DNA of 64,000 nt from Hymenoscyphus infarciens. Its lineage: Eukaryota > Ascomycota > Leotiomycetes > Helotiales > Helotiaceae. Location: the NCBI GenBank assembly GCA_001414345.1, contig LLCB01000067.1, positions 124,001 to 188,000 of the forward strand, read 5' to 3'. Made by a program: the position numbers and the translations under genes. Positions 1 to 12,600 of this stretch are shown here, in pieces. The notes under the pieces were generated by a model. That model was not told the DNA's origin. It ran no database searches and saw only the letters and a program-made list of their open reading frames with translations. Positions within the stretch are counted from its first letter, which is position 1. Every line of letters starts with the position of its first letter.

Positions 1-626
1 CTGAGAAATAATTTCATCACTAAGATCTAGCTAGGATAAACTTCGAGAAGGATTGAATGAATTGAAAGGTATGAATTTGGGTTATGACCCGTCTTCTTGC
101 GACTCGTATCATTGAATCCAGTTATTCCAGAATCCAGATCTTGTGGGATAGTGTCTTTGAGTAGATGTACGTAGAACGATGGGCCGGAAAGCTCTACTCG
201 TACGAGTTTCAATATCGCCTCTGGTCCTTTTTCCTCTCAAAAATCGTGGTAGGGAAGACGCCAAAAAGGACTGTCGGCGAGATTTTTCCAAATCTTGGAA
301 TTACCTCAAGGTAATCCCTACTAGTAGGAACTGCGGCGATCAAATCAAACGAAGTTCAAATGGAGATGAAATTTTCCAACCAGAAAAATCTCTAGGTAGG
401 AAGACAGAAGAAAAGAGGACCTAACTACAGAAGAATCCAAGTCCAAGGTCCAACCCATGTCAAACACGCGAAGCAGATATATGTATGCCCAACACTCGGC
501 AGGAATAACAAAAAAACGCCTTCAAATGGCTCAAGAAAAATAGAATGAAGAGTCAGACGCCTACGCCTTCCATGGATCCGTATCGCATTGAAAGATAAAT
601 CAAATCAAATCAACCAACATCCACTT
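1..626. other. 3' flank of atg22, no supported gene
   Basis: Only short overlapping open frames on both strands (about 60-80 codons) with no recognisable motif. This is probably 3' untranslated and spacer DNA downstream of the minus-strand atg22 gene. Confidence 0.5.
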
Positions 627-2756
627 TCACCTCGTCTCTTCTTCTTCATCATCCCCAGCTAATAGCGCCCTCTGTTCCCTAGGAGTAGCAGAACCACTGT
701 CTTGGGCTTTATATCCCTCAATAACCTCCGCAAGTTTAACACCCTCCTCCTTCCCTCTCTCCACATCGACGAAATAAAGCAACGGCGCAGGTAACCCAAC
801 AAGGACAGCCAGAAACCAGAATGCCGGTCGGATGCCACCAGTTCGATCAACAATAGCCCCCACAATCGCTGGTCCAAAGATGCTCGATCCCTTATCTGTG
901 ATCGCGTACAACGCGTAGAACGCAGCTTCTGATCCAGGTGGTATCAATTCCCCATATAAACTCCGACAGTAAGAACTTAAACCACCAAGTACGAATCCGT
1001 AAACAAAGCCTAGAGGGTACATCTCCCAAGGCTGCTGCAAGCCAATAACCCCCCAATTCTGCACAAAAGGTAAATACCCCAGCAACCCGTAAATAGGTAT
1101 GATTTCGAATATGAAAATACAAGCCATAATGGTCTGATGAGGTTTCAACCCAAAAGTCCTCGATATAGCAGCCCACGAAAACGCACCGATCACTCCTGCT
1201 GTTGTTCCGATGACGTTTATCAATCCCAAAGCTGCGGGGGGCATATGCAATTCCGTTTTCGCATATAATACCGCTGTTCCTGAGACTGTTGCTATAGCGT
1301 CTGACAACAGGAACCACGCAGCGAGGAAGAGCACAATATCTTTTAGTCGGCGGGCGAGTTTGACAGTTCGCCAGAGGGAAGACCACGCATAGAGGAAGTA
1401 CGCGAACCATGTTCTTGAAGCCGAAGGGTCATCTGGGTTATGTGATTTCAAGGGGGGCCCGGGACGGGGACGTAACCAGAGGGCGGCGGGGAGGGTAAAG
1501 ATGAGCCACCATGCTCCTATCAAGAAGAGTACTACGCGGAGGGAGAGGGTTGTGCTTTTCATGAAGTAGACTATGAGGATGCAGACGCATTGGAGGAAGA
1601 GGCCTGCGCAATAGCCGATTCCGATTCCGGTTGAGGAGATCTGGGTGGACAGCTCTAGTTCGACGGATGTGGTGTTGGCTTTGGATGATGGGAGGAGGGC
1701 GGCTGTGGAATCTACTCTGTGGATAGGAGTGCTATTTGAAGCTCTGTTTAGAGATTCATCGTCGGGGGATTGATCTAGATAATCTGCCGATTGCAAGTCC
1801 GGGGTAGTACTCTGAGAAGCGTATTGTGTTTTAGGATGATGTCGTACCAAAAGAGGTAGAAATGAGTTTAGTAACACGAAGCTTGCGCCAAAACAGGTAT
1901 TGGAAATCATAGCCAATAAAGCCCCTATTAGATAGACCTTGGGCACCACGGGAAGAAATAGCATTGTCGAAATTGAGCCGGCGAATGCGAAGAATAGTAG
2001 TAAACGTTTTCGAAAGTTGCCATGGTCTGCCGCGCAACTTATAGATACGACCAAGAGAGCTTGGAATAGCACACTCAGGGAAAAGGTATACATGGCGAAG
2101 CTGGCGGTATTTATTTGCATGCCTAGAAGGAATACCACACATTGCCCTTTATCTGCTGAGGTACCGGGGAGGTTTCCGGGAGCGTGGGAGGAACTGGATC
2201 CGCATGGTTGGGTATGGTCACTGACTAGGACGCCATTCTCGCGGGCGAGTTGTTCGAGTGTGATGGGGATGAAGGAGCCTAGGGGGACAGTTAGTCATCG
2301 GTAGAGAACCGAACTACTAATGTTGGCAGTAGATGGGTGGTATCTAGAAAATCCCCAAGTGCCAGAGAGGATAACCCAAGACCTATCCATGTACTACTTC
2401 AAACGAAAGTACCCATTTGACCTGGAAGAGATGATTTGAAGAGAGCCAAACTCACCCATTCCACATATCACATACACCTCTGCAGCAAAGGCATACGCAT
2501 ACCATCCATTCAACTCCTTCCTACTCGTCAACCTAGTATCCTCGCCCTCATATTGTGATGGCCCATCGCGAAAGCCCGACACTAACTCACCGGGCCCCAT
2601 GCTATCGTCGTCGTTGGAGCTCGACCGCTCGTCATCGGCCTCGAAGGACGAGGAATAGGAGCGCGTAGATCGTTTGGTGCTATTGGAAGAGTGGGCGCGA
2701 GGTGGATGGAATGGTTGATGTTGCAGAAGTTGCTGAAACTCTTGACGAGGCACCAT
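627..2756 (-). CDS. atg22: Vacuolar amino-acid effluxer Atg22 (MFS-like)
   Basis: Model: exon 1 2456-2756, intron 2279-2455 (GTGAGT...CTAG), exon 2 627-2278; about 650 aa. Atg22 is a vacuolar membrane permease that exports amino acids released by breakdown of autophagic bodies. The sequence shows a disordered Ser/Asp-rich N-terminus (about residues 1-80), then a conserved family block ([18 protein letters not shown] near residue 90). After the splice comes the Atg22-type stretch [17 protein letters not shown]. Many hydrophobic helices follow, with a long polar loop near residues 210-270 and an acidic C-terminal tail. The splice joins the two halves of the GMGSFIPIT motif exactly, which fixes the intron. 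The start is the first ATG of the exon. Family membership is firm; substrate range is inferred from yeast. Confidence 0.95.
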
Positions 2757-4226
2757 CGGAAGGAGGGACTCAGGACCTCGAACTCGGGGAGTGGTTTCTC
2801 GACCACTCAGCGAGGCTGAGGCAGCACAATGTTACCCGACGTGAGCCTGACTGGCTGGAAATTTAGGAGGAGGAACGGCGCACGTTGGCGACCATTATTT
2901 GCGGACGGCTATGACCAGGGCATGTCTTTTTTCCCTCGTAAACGGGCGATGGTGAGAATTTCCAAAAGATGAAAAGATGAGGGGATTTGGGTGTAGTGTA
3001 GGGAGGTTGAAAGAGATGAGGGAGGAATGGAGAAAGAAAGAGGGATTCGGAGAGGAGAGAGAGGAGAGAGGAGGTACTCGTAGCCAGGCTAGTCGACACG
3101 ATATCCATGGCACCGATAGCAAGATCGATTGCGAGGGACCAGGGTCAGCTCACTTTTGGTCACGATGATTTGAGACAACCGCAACAAGAGGAGAGTAGGT
3201 GATTGATTGCTACTATTAATGCGATACTTACGAGTACATGGCATATGATATGGCCCTCGCATGGGATGGGGATGGATGTATTATTAATAGTTAACCTTGG
3301 CTTCCCCGTACACCTATTCTTGCCTTAGGTTCTAGTTCTTAGGTTGTGAATGGTGAAGACTTTGGAATGAATAAATGACCTTTTATACGCACAAAGGTTT
3401 GACTAAAACAACAGAAAGATAAAATAGTTAGGCAACCACTTCTGGAATACCAGATAATCCGAGTCGTTGAAGATTCTTTAGCTGAGATATAAAATCAGAA
3501 AGTATTATTAGCCTCCGGGCGCGGAGGATGAAGGCCTAAAGTGAAGTGAATGGCTACTGATGGCTAAATTCCGGCGTCCAATCATCAAGCCCAAATCAGG
3601 GCCAGAGTGGGTCCCTATGGATTTCCATTAGCTCAGGTTCAGGTTCAGGTTCAGGTTCAGGTTCCGCGCGCGATGGCCCTTCCCTTTCAAGAAAGAACAA
3701 CCTGACTGACCGACGCCAACACATTACCTACGACCTAAGATCAACCCCCAAGCCACGCCGCTCACTCTGACACCACGATTCCTATCCCGCCACCGCAACG
3801 CGAATCCCAAGAAGACGTCGATTCCTCGTGCTTGTGCTCCTTCTCGAAGTCGCTCTTACCATCTCCGTCCGTAGAATAATCCGATTTCCTTTCGCCGCGA
3901 TCCCAGCCACTCGTTCTTTCATGCAAGGCCGCGCTCTGCAGCATTCTCAATCGCCCGCTCCAGTCGCGCGATCCCCTCCATTCACGAGTGCGCCGAATCC
4001 ATCGGAAGACGCAACGAGTTGCTTGTACACTCGCTCGCGCCCATGTTCTCTGGCCGCAGCGGATAGCGCATGCGATCTTGCCTAGACAACCTCTCCCTAC
4101 CGCACTCTGCTTCCGCCGCCATCAGCCAAGATAGAGTCGACCGAGCCGAGAAAGGCTGGAGAGGGGGGAGCTGGGGGTTCTCAGAAGGGGGCAGAGAGGT
4201 TGACAGGGCATCGAGACGGAGAGAGT
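2757..4226. other. Divergent intergenic region between atg22 and MED14
   Basis: About 1.5 kb separating two divergent start codons. It holds purine/pyrimidine-rich tracts (GAGA/CTCT around 3000-3080) and one short tandem repeat. Several open frames below 140 codons are present, but none has a recognisable domain. Upstream promoters and 5' untranslated regions of both genes must lie here. Confidence 0.5.
3633..3664. repeat. TCAGGT hexamer tandem repeat
   Basis: About five consecutive copies of a TCAGGT unit in the divergent atg22/MED14 promoter region. Not the telomeric repeat of ascomycetes. Confidence 0.8.
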
Positions 4227-7200
4227 ATGCCTGGCGTCATAATGGAGAACGGGAGTAGGAACGGATCGCATACGAATCACGATAGAGATCAACGGCCGAA
4301 TGGAATCAGTGGAGCTGGATATGCCTCGGAAAAGGCACTGGACAAGGGAAAGGGTCGAGCAGAGCCACTGCAGAATGTCACGCCAATTAGTCCGACGATA
4401 CCCAATGGTATAAACGGTGCATTCTTGCCAGGCTCGCGGCAGCAAAATGGGGACGATGTTATTCCAAATGATGCCCAGGCCATGATTGACCAACTTCCTC
4501 CGGAAATCGCACATATCACACAAGGTTATCTGCCTCTGTCAAAAATGATATCTCGACTGGCGCAAAGAACCCATAATGACCTGAGAAAAACCGTCATGGA
4601 ACTGCAGCAAATGCCGGCACCCCCTCCAACAAGCCCAGCTGCAGGAGACGATAATAGTCCGGAGAATATCAAGAAAAAAACGAAGCTGTTGAGGTTTGCC
4701 CAAGATTCACACGCAGACTGGGTAAAGGCCTTGGTAATGACGACTTGGAGTCGGAAAGCCGAAGATGTGAGCAAGCTGATTGATATCAAAGTGCATTTGG
4801 ACCAGAAAAAGCACCTTTACGACGTAGTATTGGATCGATTGGTCGAGTTGAAACGAGGTCTGGCGCCCGCGCGACTGCCCAATCCCGATCTGAAAACGGC
4901 TCTGGAGGTTTTAACATCTGGGAAGGCAACATGGATGCCAGATGTGCGTATGCTGTGAAATCTCATGCTGAATTGTACTGACAGAACTAGCTTGGATATC
5001 TCGAACCCCCTCCCTTGACAGCCAAGGAAATCCTTAAATCATTTGAGAATCTAAATACTCTTCTCTCCATCCGAATGAACCTGCATGAATACGACAAAAT
5101 TCCCATACAATTTCGAAATTACACCATCCAATCCGGCCGTGTGACCTTTAAAGTAGAAGGGGAGTTTGAGGTGGATCTCGCAATTGCTGATGAGAATCCA
5201 GAGGAGCAGTTGTGGTTCATTGACTTCAGATTTCTATTTTCGCCGTCCCTGTCAGACATACCGTTTGCTCCACGCTCATACATCGAAAGTCGAGTCAATG
5301 AGGCCCTGAATAAGGATGGTCTGGAGGGATGTTACAAGTTCCTACACAACCTTGTTCTGACTCACCAGATTAGCGAATTCAAGAGACAGGCCCTGGAGTT
5401 AGCGAGCAGCAGATGGGTAGAAGGCATAAAGGTTGAATCCCTGCATCGGGCTTTGTGTATCCAGTACTGGTTGGGAAGGTACGGCCGCAACGGACCGAAA
5501 AGCTGGATAATTCTTGGAGTCCACAGCGGAAAGCGGAAGACTGGCGTGCCGCATCCAAAAGACACCCCTCGATTGTTCGTCAGATGGTTCCGAGATTCCA
5601 AGGAAGTCAAAGGTGTGGATATTGCCTTTGATACAGTCAACATATCAGCCGAGTCACTACTCAAGACAGTCATTGCAAAGCACGTGGAACACATCCTCAT
5701 TTCGACCTACGACCACATGATGATGAAACCTTTGTTCGCCAAGTATGAAGCGGATCTCTCCTTGAAGATTTCGGCAAATGAACCTGCAGATTCGAAACTG
5801 GGCGTTCAATTGACAAGCGAGCGAACTGTATCGATTCAGATTGAGCCAGTTACTGGACGTTTTGTTCTATATCCTGCAACTCGATCAATGTATTCATACG
5901 AAATGAAGCTTAACGACGACAAGGACCCCGCCGAAAACGCCCACACTCGTATTGATCAGCTTCGATACGACGCTATTATGGACCACATAGATAGCCGTGG
6001 ATTGAGTGTTGGTTGGAGAAGAACAGGTAACCCCAGCGTTCTGAGAGATGATCTACAAGAGGTTGTCCCCAAGTCCACTTCGCAGGTCCTCTGGTACCTG
6101 AGGAATGGTTGGGTCAAGAATTGGTACCTTGCTGTCGCCTTGGGACCATATGGGGAGAGTTGGTTCTTGATTGAAACGTATGTTTCCCGTGAACTAAGGA
6201 AATAACACCACTAATATATTCCCAATAGAACTGACCCAATGCAACCCCCACCAATACCTGGTACTTCGAAGAATGCCGAAATCAAATCAATACGGAGAAT
6301 CGCCAACCGCATTAGCATCCCTATCAGAAATCCTACGCCACTCCCTACATACAACTTCTTGAATACACTCCACATATTTGCAGCCGCTCTCATATCGCAC
6401 CACGCAAACCTCAAGGCCCTCCATAAGATGCGTGCCTGGACTATGCTTCATAGTAACAGAAACGCCAAAAGCCCCATCCAGCTTCCGGCGATATTTGCGC
6501 GTATTTCTGATCTCATTGGGACACGGAACAAAAATGTCAAAGATCTGATCAAGCTTAGCTTTCAAGGACTCCAGGTTTACCAACCCACAGAATCAGAGCT
6601 CGCAAACCCCACAGCTGCAAACCAGCAGCCACCGAACAATATCGCTCCACCAACCCGGACAAATGAGAACATCGTCATGGTGACGGAAGCTCGCATCAAT
6701 ATACCTCTTCCCGCCGCGCTCAAAACCATGAGCGAGAAAATCGACCGGGATATTGCCTTCGACTTGAATACTGGAAGCTTGGCCTTGCGGTTGCGAAGCA
6801 AGATTGGAGAGTCAATATTACCTACTCTAATAGAACGCACGGTTCGCGTCTTCCGCTTAATCGAGTTTGTCAAGGTGTTGCAGGCGCACGAAGGAGCCTT
6901 GACGTGTGAGAAGATTTCTCTGGGAAAGATCACATTCACATATGGCAACTATAAAGCGATAATTGATTTCAGCGCACCGGATAACAAGATGCGTCTCATT
7001 TTGGAACAAGGAAATCCACATCTTGAAATCGCCGATTTCCTGGAACAAATTCTCAATGGCTCTGAGGGACTCAAGGGTGTGTCTACTATGCTACCACTTA
7101 CGCTTCCGGTTTTGAATGGGTTGAATGCTATTAAAGAGGCATGGACAACAACACCCAACAATAAGGGCGAGGTATTTGTCACCAGCCGAGCGACAGATTG

Positions 7201-7660
7201 GCATCTCATTCAATACACCATCTTACCCACGACCACGGATCCGAACTCGTTCCCTCGCGGCCGAAGAGAGAAGATGGAAATTCGACTTCGACAACGGAAT
7301 GGCGTGCCTTGGTGGTATCTCACGCGTGTTCGTTCTGAAGGCGTGGAAGATGATTTTGATGCGGCGTTGAAACCGGTCTGGAACTCCAGTGGTCGAGGAT
7401 ATGTTGGGATGCGGGTGAGTGCTGTTGCTCAGGCGGACGGCGTGGAGGAACTTATGATGAAGATGGATGGCGCTGTGAGGGGGTTTGCGTTTGTGCAGAA
7501 GCCTGTTCCGAGACAGAGCGCTATTCTTCCGCCACAGAGGGCAAGACCGCAGGTTATGCAGCAGAGACAGCAGATGGTAACGCCGGGCCATAGTCAGGGG
7601 AGTCAGGGACGGATGGGTAATCAGAATCAGCAAAACCGCGAAGTTGTCGAAATCGATTAG
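4227..7660 (+). CDS. med14: Mediator complex subunit 14 (Rgr1-like)
   Basis: Model: exons 4227-4943, 4991-6177 and 6229-7660 with introns of 47 and 51 bp; 1,111 aa. Med14 is the scaffold of the Mediator complex, linking head, middle and tail modules and coupling activators to RNA polymerase II. Visible Med14 features are PPEIAHITQGYLPLSKMISRLAQR followed by a helical segment ending in DWVKALVMTTWSRKAEDV (about residues 90-190), then MPDLGYLEPPPLTAKEIL across the first splice. Length fits the fungal family. The C-terminus is Gln-rich and disordered. Both splices are frame-preserving and restore family sequence. The frame is open further upstream, but 4227 is its first ATG. MED7 lies about 44 kb away on the same strand. 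Confidence 0.95.
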
Positions 7661-9637
7661 AGGCGGGGGGTGGGGAGAGGCAGGGGAGTATTAAATGATG
7701 AGCATTTTCGAGGGTCGAGGGTACACGCAACAACTAGCATTGAAAAGGCGCGCGGGGGGGTTTTTTTTATTTGGGGGGGTCGACTTTACGATGAGGTTAC
7801 CGATCCTTTCTGTCTTCTTACTTTTTTTGATGAAGGGGTTGGCGAAACAACACCCTTTTTTCCCTTTCTCTTTGGGGGCGGGTTGAGTCTAATCGACTTT
7901 TTTGCAAGGCGTTGAAGGTGATGGGAATGTGTGATGTGTTTTTTTTACACAGGGACCAGATGGCCCGAGCTGAGCTTCTTTTTTCCATCACCATTTTTTG
8001 GAGTTTGAGTGTAACCCCTTTTTTGGCGAGGACGTGGATGAGGGGATGTGTGAATGGTGATAGATATGAGGAGATGGGAGGGGCACAAAAACAGATGAAT
8101 GGAGGAAGGATCGGGAAGAGTAGGGGTGGATGTGGAAAAGGCGACGGTTGGTTGGAGAGGCGAGAGGATGGAGGTAAAGATAGGTAGCCAGCTGGCCTAG
8201 TGATACGATACGATACGATACGATAGAGAAATACCAAACAAAAAATATATCAAGTATTCAACGATGTTTTGTGAATGCCCTTTTATTACGTTTCTTTTTT
8301 CGGTGAACAATTGTTTTCTTTCTTTTTGTAAGTTCTTGGATAGGCAGATGGATAAAAAGCTAAGTGAGGCGATGGTTTGGTTTTTTGGTTCGCGGTTGGT
8401 GGTGAGTGCTTTGTTTTCGAGGGGGGGTGGTTCGGAATGGATTTGCTTTGTGGGATGGGTGGGGGTTATGTTCTTCCTAGTTCCCGCTGCTGGAGAGATG
8501 ATGGGGGGGTTTTTGAGTGATCCTAAGGACTTCATACCTTGTCCTGTCTCTAGTGTTTCGGATGTTCCGGGAGACTGGGAGACTAGGATAATTGGATTCA
8601 ATTCTCTAAGCAAGGTTGAAAGACTCTCGACTTTTTGGGTGTCTAGTCCTCCTTCACGTTCTCTAATAATACAGTCGTCACCCACAATAAGTTCCAGCCC
8701 ACCCCGGCTTTTTACAGCAAGACTCAGTGCACGCGTATAGTAATAAATACTTAAGTAAACAGCTTATTGAGAGACTTTGTATGATAGACTTATTAATTCG
8801 AATAAGAGGAACTGTTCAGTCTCTTGGGAATTTCTGAATCTTATTATAAAGCTACGTGGTCTGAGAGAGGGGTATGAAAGGTAGAAGAAATCACTTTTAG
8901 TAGATTTTATATGTAAATTTGAAGATTTTCCGGCTGGATTTGTCTTACTCCTACTTTATCTACTTACTTAGCGCCGATGTTGATACTCTAGGAATTTAAG
9001 CTTCGATAATTCTAGTTTTAATATAAAGATGAAGAAATATATAAATTGAAAATAAAGGGTTTACTTAATAGGAAATCTGGAGTCGTTAAGTGGAAGTGGT
9101 GACTTTAAGCTGTTTTTAGTATGTTTTGCCCAGGTGGGCTGGAACTTAAAGTCGAGTACTATAAAGGTTCCGTAGCTGTTTTGGAGTTTTTTCATAGAGT
9201 GACACTCGAGAGGCTTTATTGTGTTGAAAGTTTAGAATAACGGAATGAAATGAGGAGACTTTTGAAAAAGACTTTAATTTCGAGATGGGTTTTGGTTCTG
9301 ATTGTGTTGCACTACTTTGGTAGAGTGACTTGATTGTCTCTGGCTTTTTAAAATACTGGCTTTTGAGTATATATTGTTCAGGTGTACGAGGAACTGAGAT
9401 ACTTGGAATTTTTGCTGGGGTAATTAGAGGGATAGAAGGATATCCGAAAGAAGGCAGGCTCATTAAGGGGATGGCTGTGCAATGGAAACTGGTAATTCGG
9501 AAGCAAAAACGGCCTGTCGTAATTATTTGAACTCGGTCTGCTTCTAAGCCTACAGCTCTGTAAGACTATCTTTCAATTGCAAATTTTCGGAGATGAGGAG
9601 CTTACTCAGAAGTTTTTAACCCCCAAAAAAACAATCA
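7661..9637. other. Intergenic, partly AT-rich, no supported gene
   Basis: Two kilobases between MED14 and the APSES gene. The first half is T- and G-rich with runs of G and T; the second half (about 8740-9600) is AT-rich. Open frames of 158 codons (+, 8264-8740) and 105 codons (-, 9146-9463) occur but show no domain, signal peptide or credible splice context. I regard them as chance frames or decayed repeat. Confidence 0.45.
8202..8225. repeat. GATAC pentamer microsatellite
   Basis: Four full GATAC units and a partial fifth, in the 3' region downstream of MED14. Confidence 0.85.
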
Positions 9638-12600
9638 TTATGTATTTGAAGAGAACCAAGCTCTCTCATCCATCCCCCAAGGCATTGGAAAATCTTTTGA
9701 AGTCTCGCCCTCTCGAGTAACATTACCCGAAGCTTGACTGACTTCCAGGTGTTGCGAGCCTGGGTTGAAGCCGATACCTGTCGTGAATTCCATAGAATTA
9801 GAGGCAGAATCAAAGAGTCCTAAGATGTCACTCATGTAACCTGAGTCGAAACTCGAATTTTTCTCCACCCCCCCAGCAAAATCCTCTTCACTAATTTTCG
9901 GCTCAAATGTTGACTGGAGCTGGGTTTGATAGGGAGGCTCTTGGTAAAGGTTTTGCAGCATATCGAGCGAGCCCGGATTGGAATTCTGCTTTTGCTCTTG
10001 GTTCGTGTTTGGAGGTTCGAAGGAGAACAGTGACTCTATCTCCGGGGGAAAATCTGGTAAAGGTGAGTCTGCCATGTGAGAAGCCTGTCGAGATCGGTAG
10101 GTTGAGAAGACATGATTTTGGGCTTCCTGGATCATATCAACTAGTCTGCGTCTTAGTCCATCTTCGATTTATAAGAGGTTATATACGTACAGGGTAGACT
10201 ACAGAGTAGGCTACAGGGTAGGTCAGAAGTACGTAAGTTGAATCGGCACAGGGTAGGTCAGGTGATCGCTAAATCACGTTTCTAAGGAGTCGAAGTATAA
10301 GTATAAAAGACTTAGTGAATTTTAACTTTTGACTTTTTTGACTTGATTTCTAACTAAAAGATAGAAGAGGACTATATATACTTCTAGAATAAATACTAGA
10401 AGCTTCTATAGCTTATAAATCAAAGGGGTTACTAGAAGGTTCTAGGGATCACGTGTTCGCTTAACCGTAACCAAGAACGTAACCGAACCTTCTATAGCTT
10501 ATAAATCAAAGGGGTTACTAGAAGGTTCTAGGGATCACGTGTTCGCTTAACCGTAACTAAGAACGTAACCGAACCTTCTAGACAATACTAGAAAGAACTA
10601 GTATAGACTAAGGTTTAAACCTAAAGCCTATTAGTAAGTAAGGTAATTATTACCTAATACTAACACGATTGGCTGAGCCTGTTCGTTGACAACTGCTTCG
10701 AGTGCCCCTCTGAATACTCGAGGGAGTTCTTGACGGGAGTATTCTTCGTAGCTGGAAAGTTCCATTGCGCTTGGGGACTGCGATATTTCATCCTTGATTT
10801 CTTCAAAATCTGACAAGTAGATAAGCTTCATAATTATGGGGGAGGAGATGTCGAATTTTTCAAGAGACTTGCAGTAAGGGTACTAGCCCAGAGACCAAAA
10901 AAGATAAGGAGACTCACAAGGACTTGGGACGAACCCCATAGGGAACAGTATTCGGTATATCTCTTCCCATTTTTGCTCTTGAGTTTGTGTTGCATGTGTC
11001 TTCTTTCTACTTCTTAATTGCTTCTCCATAGAGCCCGTAATTCCATCGGCTGGCGTGAAATCTCTCAAGTCGCATGCTTTGACTGCCATGAAATGTCCTT
11101 TGAGTGTATTTTCGTCCTTGAAAGATTCCCCGCATCTTTCACATTGGAAACACCTATGGTGGCGGTAAAGATGGCCTCTGTAGCATATTAGTTATCTTTT
11201 CGTTGACGACATGGATGTGGGGTGTAGATACTTTAGCCGTGGAATTGTATCGAAAGCGGTAAGGGCACAAGTGCGCCAACTCCGAGTGCTATGATTGTAT
11301 TTTTGCGGGTTACGTTTGCGGTACGGACAGGCAAAATTCTTCGGTTGGTCCGACGGCTCTGTATGATAGCTTCCCTTTCTCGGTCTCTTTGGGTCTTGAT
11401 TGTCATCTTCTTTTGCTTCATCATTTCCGTCATCACTCGGACATTTCCTTTTGTTTTGGCCAGAGACAGATGTAAGCGTGGGGAAATTTGCTAGTGGTGG
11501 GGTTGCAGCATTCGATGAATGTGAAGGGTTTGCAGTACATTTCCGAAAATTAGAGGACCATTCATGGGTGAAAATTGACCAGAAGTCTTTCATAATGAAA
11601 TCAACTAGGGCTCGTTTTCTTTTGGTTAAAGCTGAATCGACCACTGTCATTTCCCGAACCTCTATCTTCTCCGATATCATGTCAAGAATATCAAGAACAT
11701 TAGGTAGATCGTCTGATTCGTCATCCTCTACACCTGTTTCATCATTGTCGTTATCCGAGAAAGAGGAGTCTGTTTCGAAACTAGAAGGGTCGCAAGAATC
11801 AGACTGTCTGGAGTTTGAGGAAGGGGAATTCGCCGGAGAGTCATTTTTCAATGATGAATTTGGCAACCTTCACAAAGTTAGAGAATACCAACAACGGGAG
11901 ATATGGATCCACTCACTCTTGATTGTTTAAGGGATATTTCAAAGGAAATGAGGAACTTTCTGCGCCGTCCGTTAAGGTCAATTCGCTCTGCTTGTATTCA
12001 TTCTCAGGGACCGCAATCGGCTTTGCCTGGCCACGCAACTTCACTATGGAGGAGAATGCCAACTGATCTGGGGTTCGAGACTCCTGAACTGCTGGTGATT
12101 CCATGTTATACCTCCTGTAAGCAAATGGCACATCTAACGAAATATGCGCCTCGTACTGATCTAAATATTCGTCGAGTGGTGGGCTGTGCAAATCTTTCGG
12201 GGTGGTTGACCAAGTTGCTATTGCTGGGAGTGGCCAATCAAGTAAGGAGTCGGAACGTCCCCTAGATACCCATCGTTGCCTAGCTTGGGACCCCTCGGAC
12301 ATATTTGAAGAAATACTGTCGGATTCTGAGGTACACCATAGGTCCTGAGAATACGATAGGGAGGTGGTAGAGGATCCTGAAGGTTCATATGGGATTCTCA
12401 GGAGCGGCAGGCCTGAATTAGTGAGGGAGTTGTTGTACTTGAGTGAGAAGAACTCCTGTGCGTACTCAAAACTAGATGCTGCAAGCGCCTTGGTAAATAG
12501 ATCCGCGGATGTTGGTTTGGTAGCATGAGTTGTCGGAATTTCATTGGATACAGGGTTTGCTTTAAATTGCTCTTTCTCCACATTCTCAGGAGAAGCCATG

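Noticed and set aside
3633..3664. Hexamer repeat considered as internal telomere-like sequence
   Set aside because: The TCAGGT unit does not match TTAGGG and is far from any chromosome-end feature.
8264..8740. 158-codon plus-strand frame after MED14
   Set aside because: Low-complexity, T/G-biased, no domain or conserved motif, and another frame of equal size lies opposite.
9146..9463. 105-codon minus-strand frame in AT-rich DNA
   Set aside because: No homologous-looking motif and sits in what appears to be decayed repeat.
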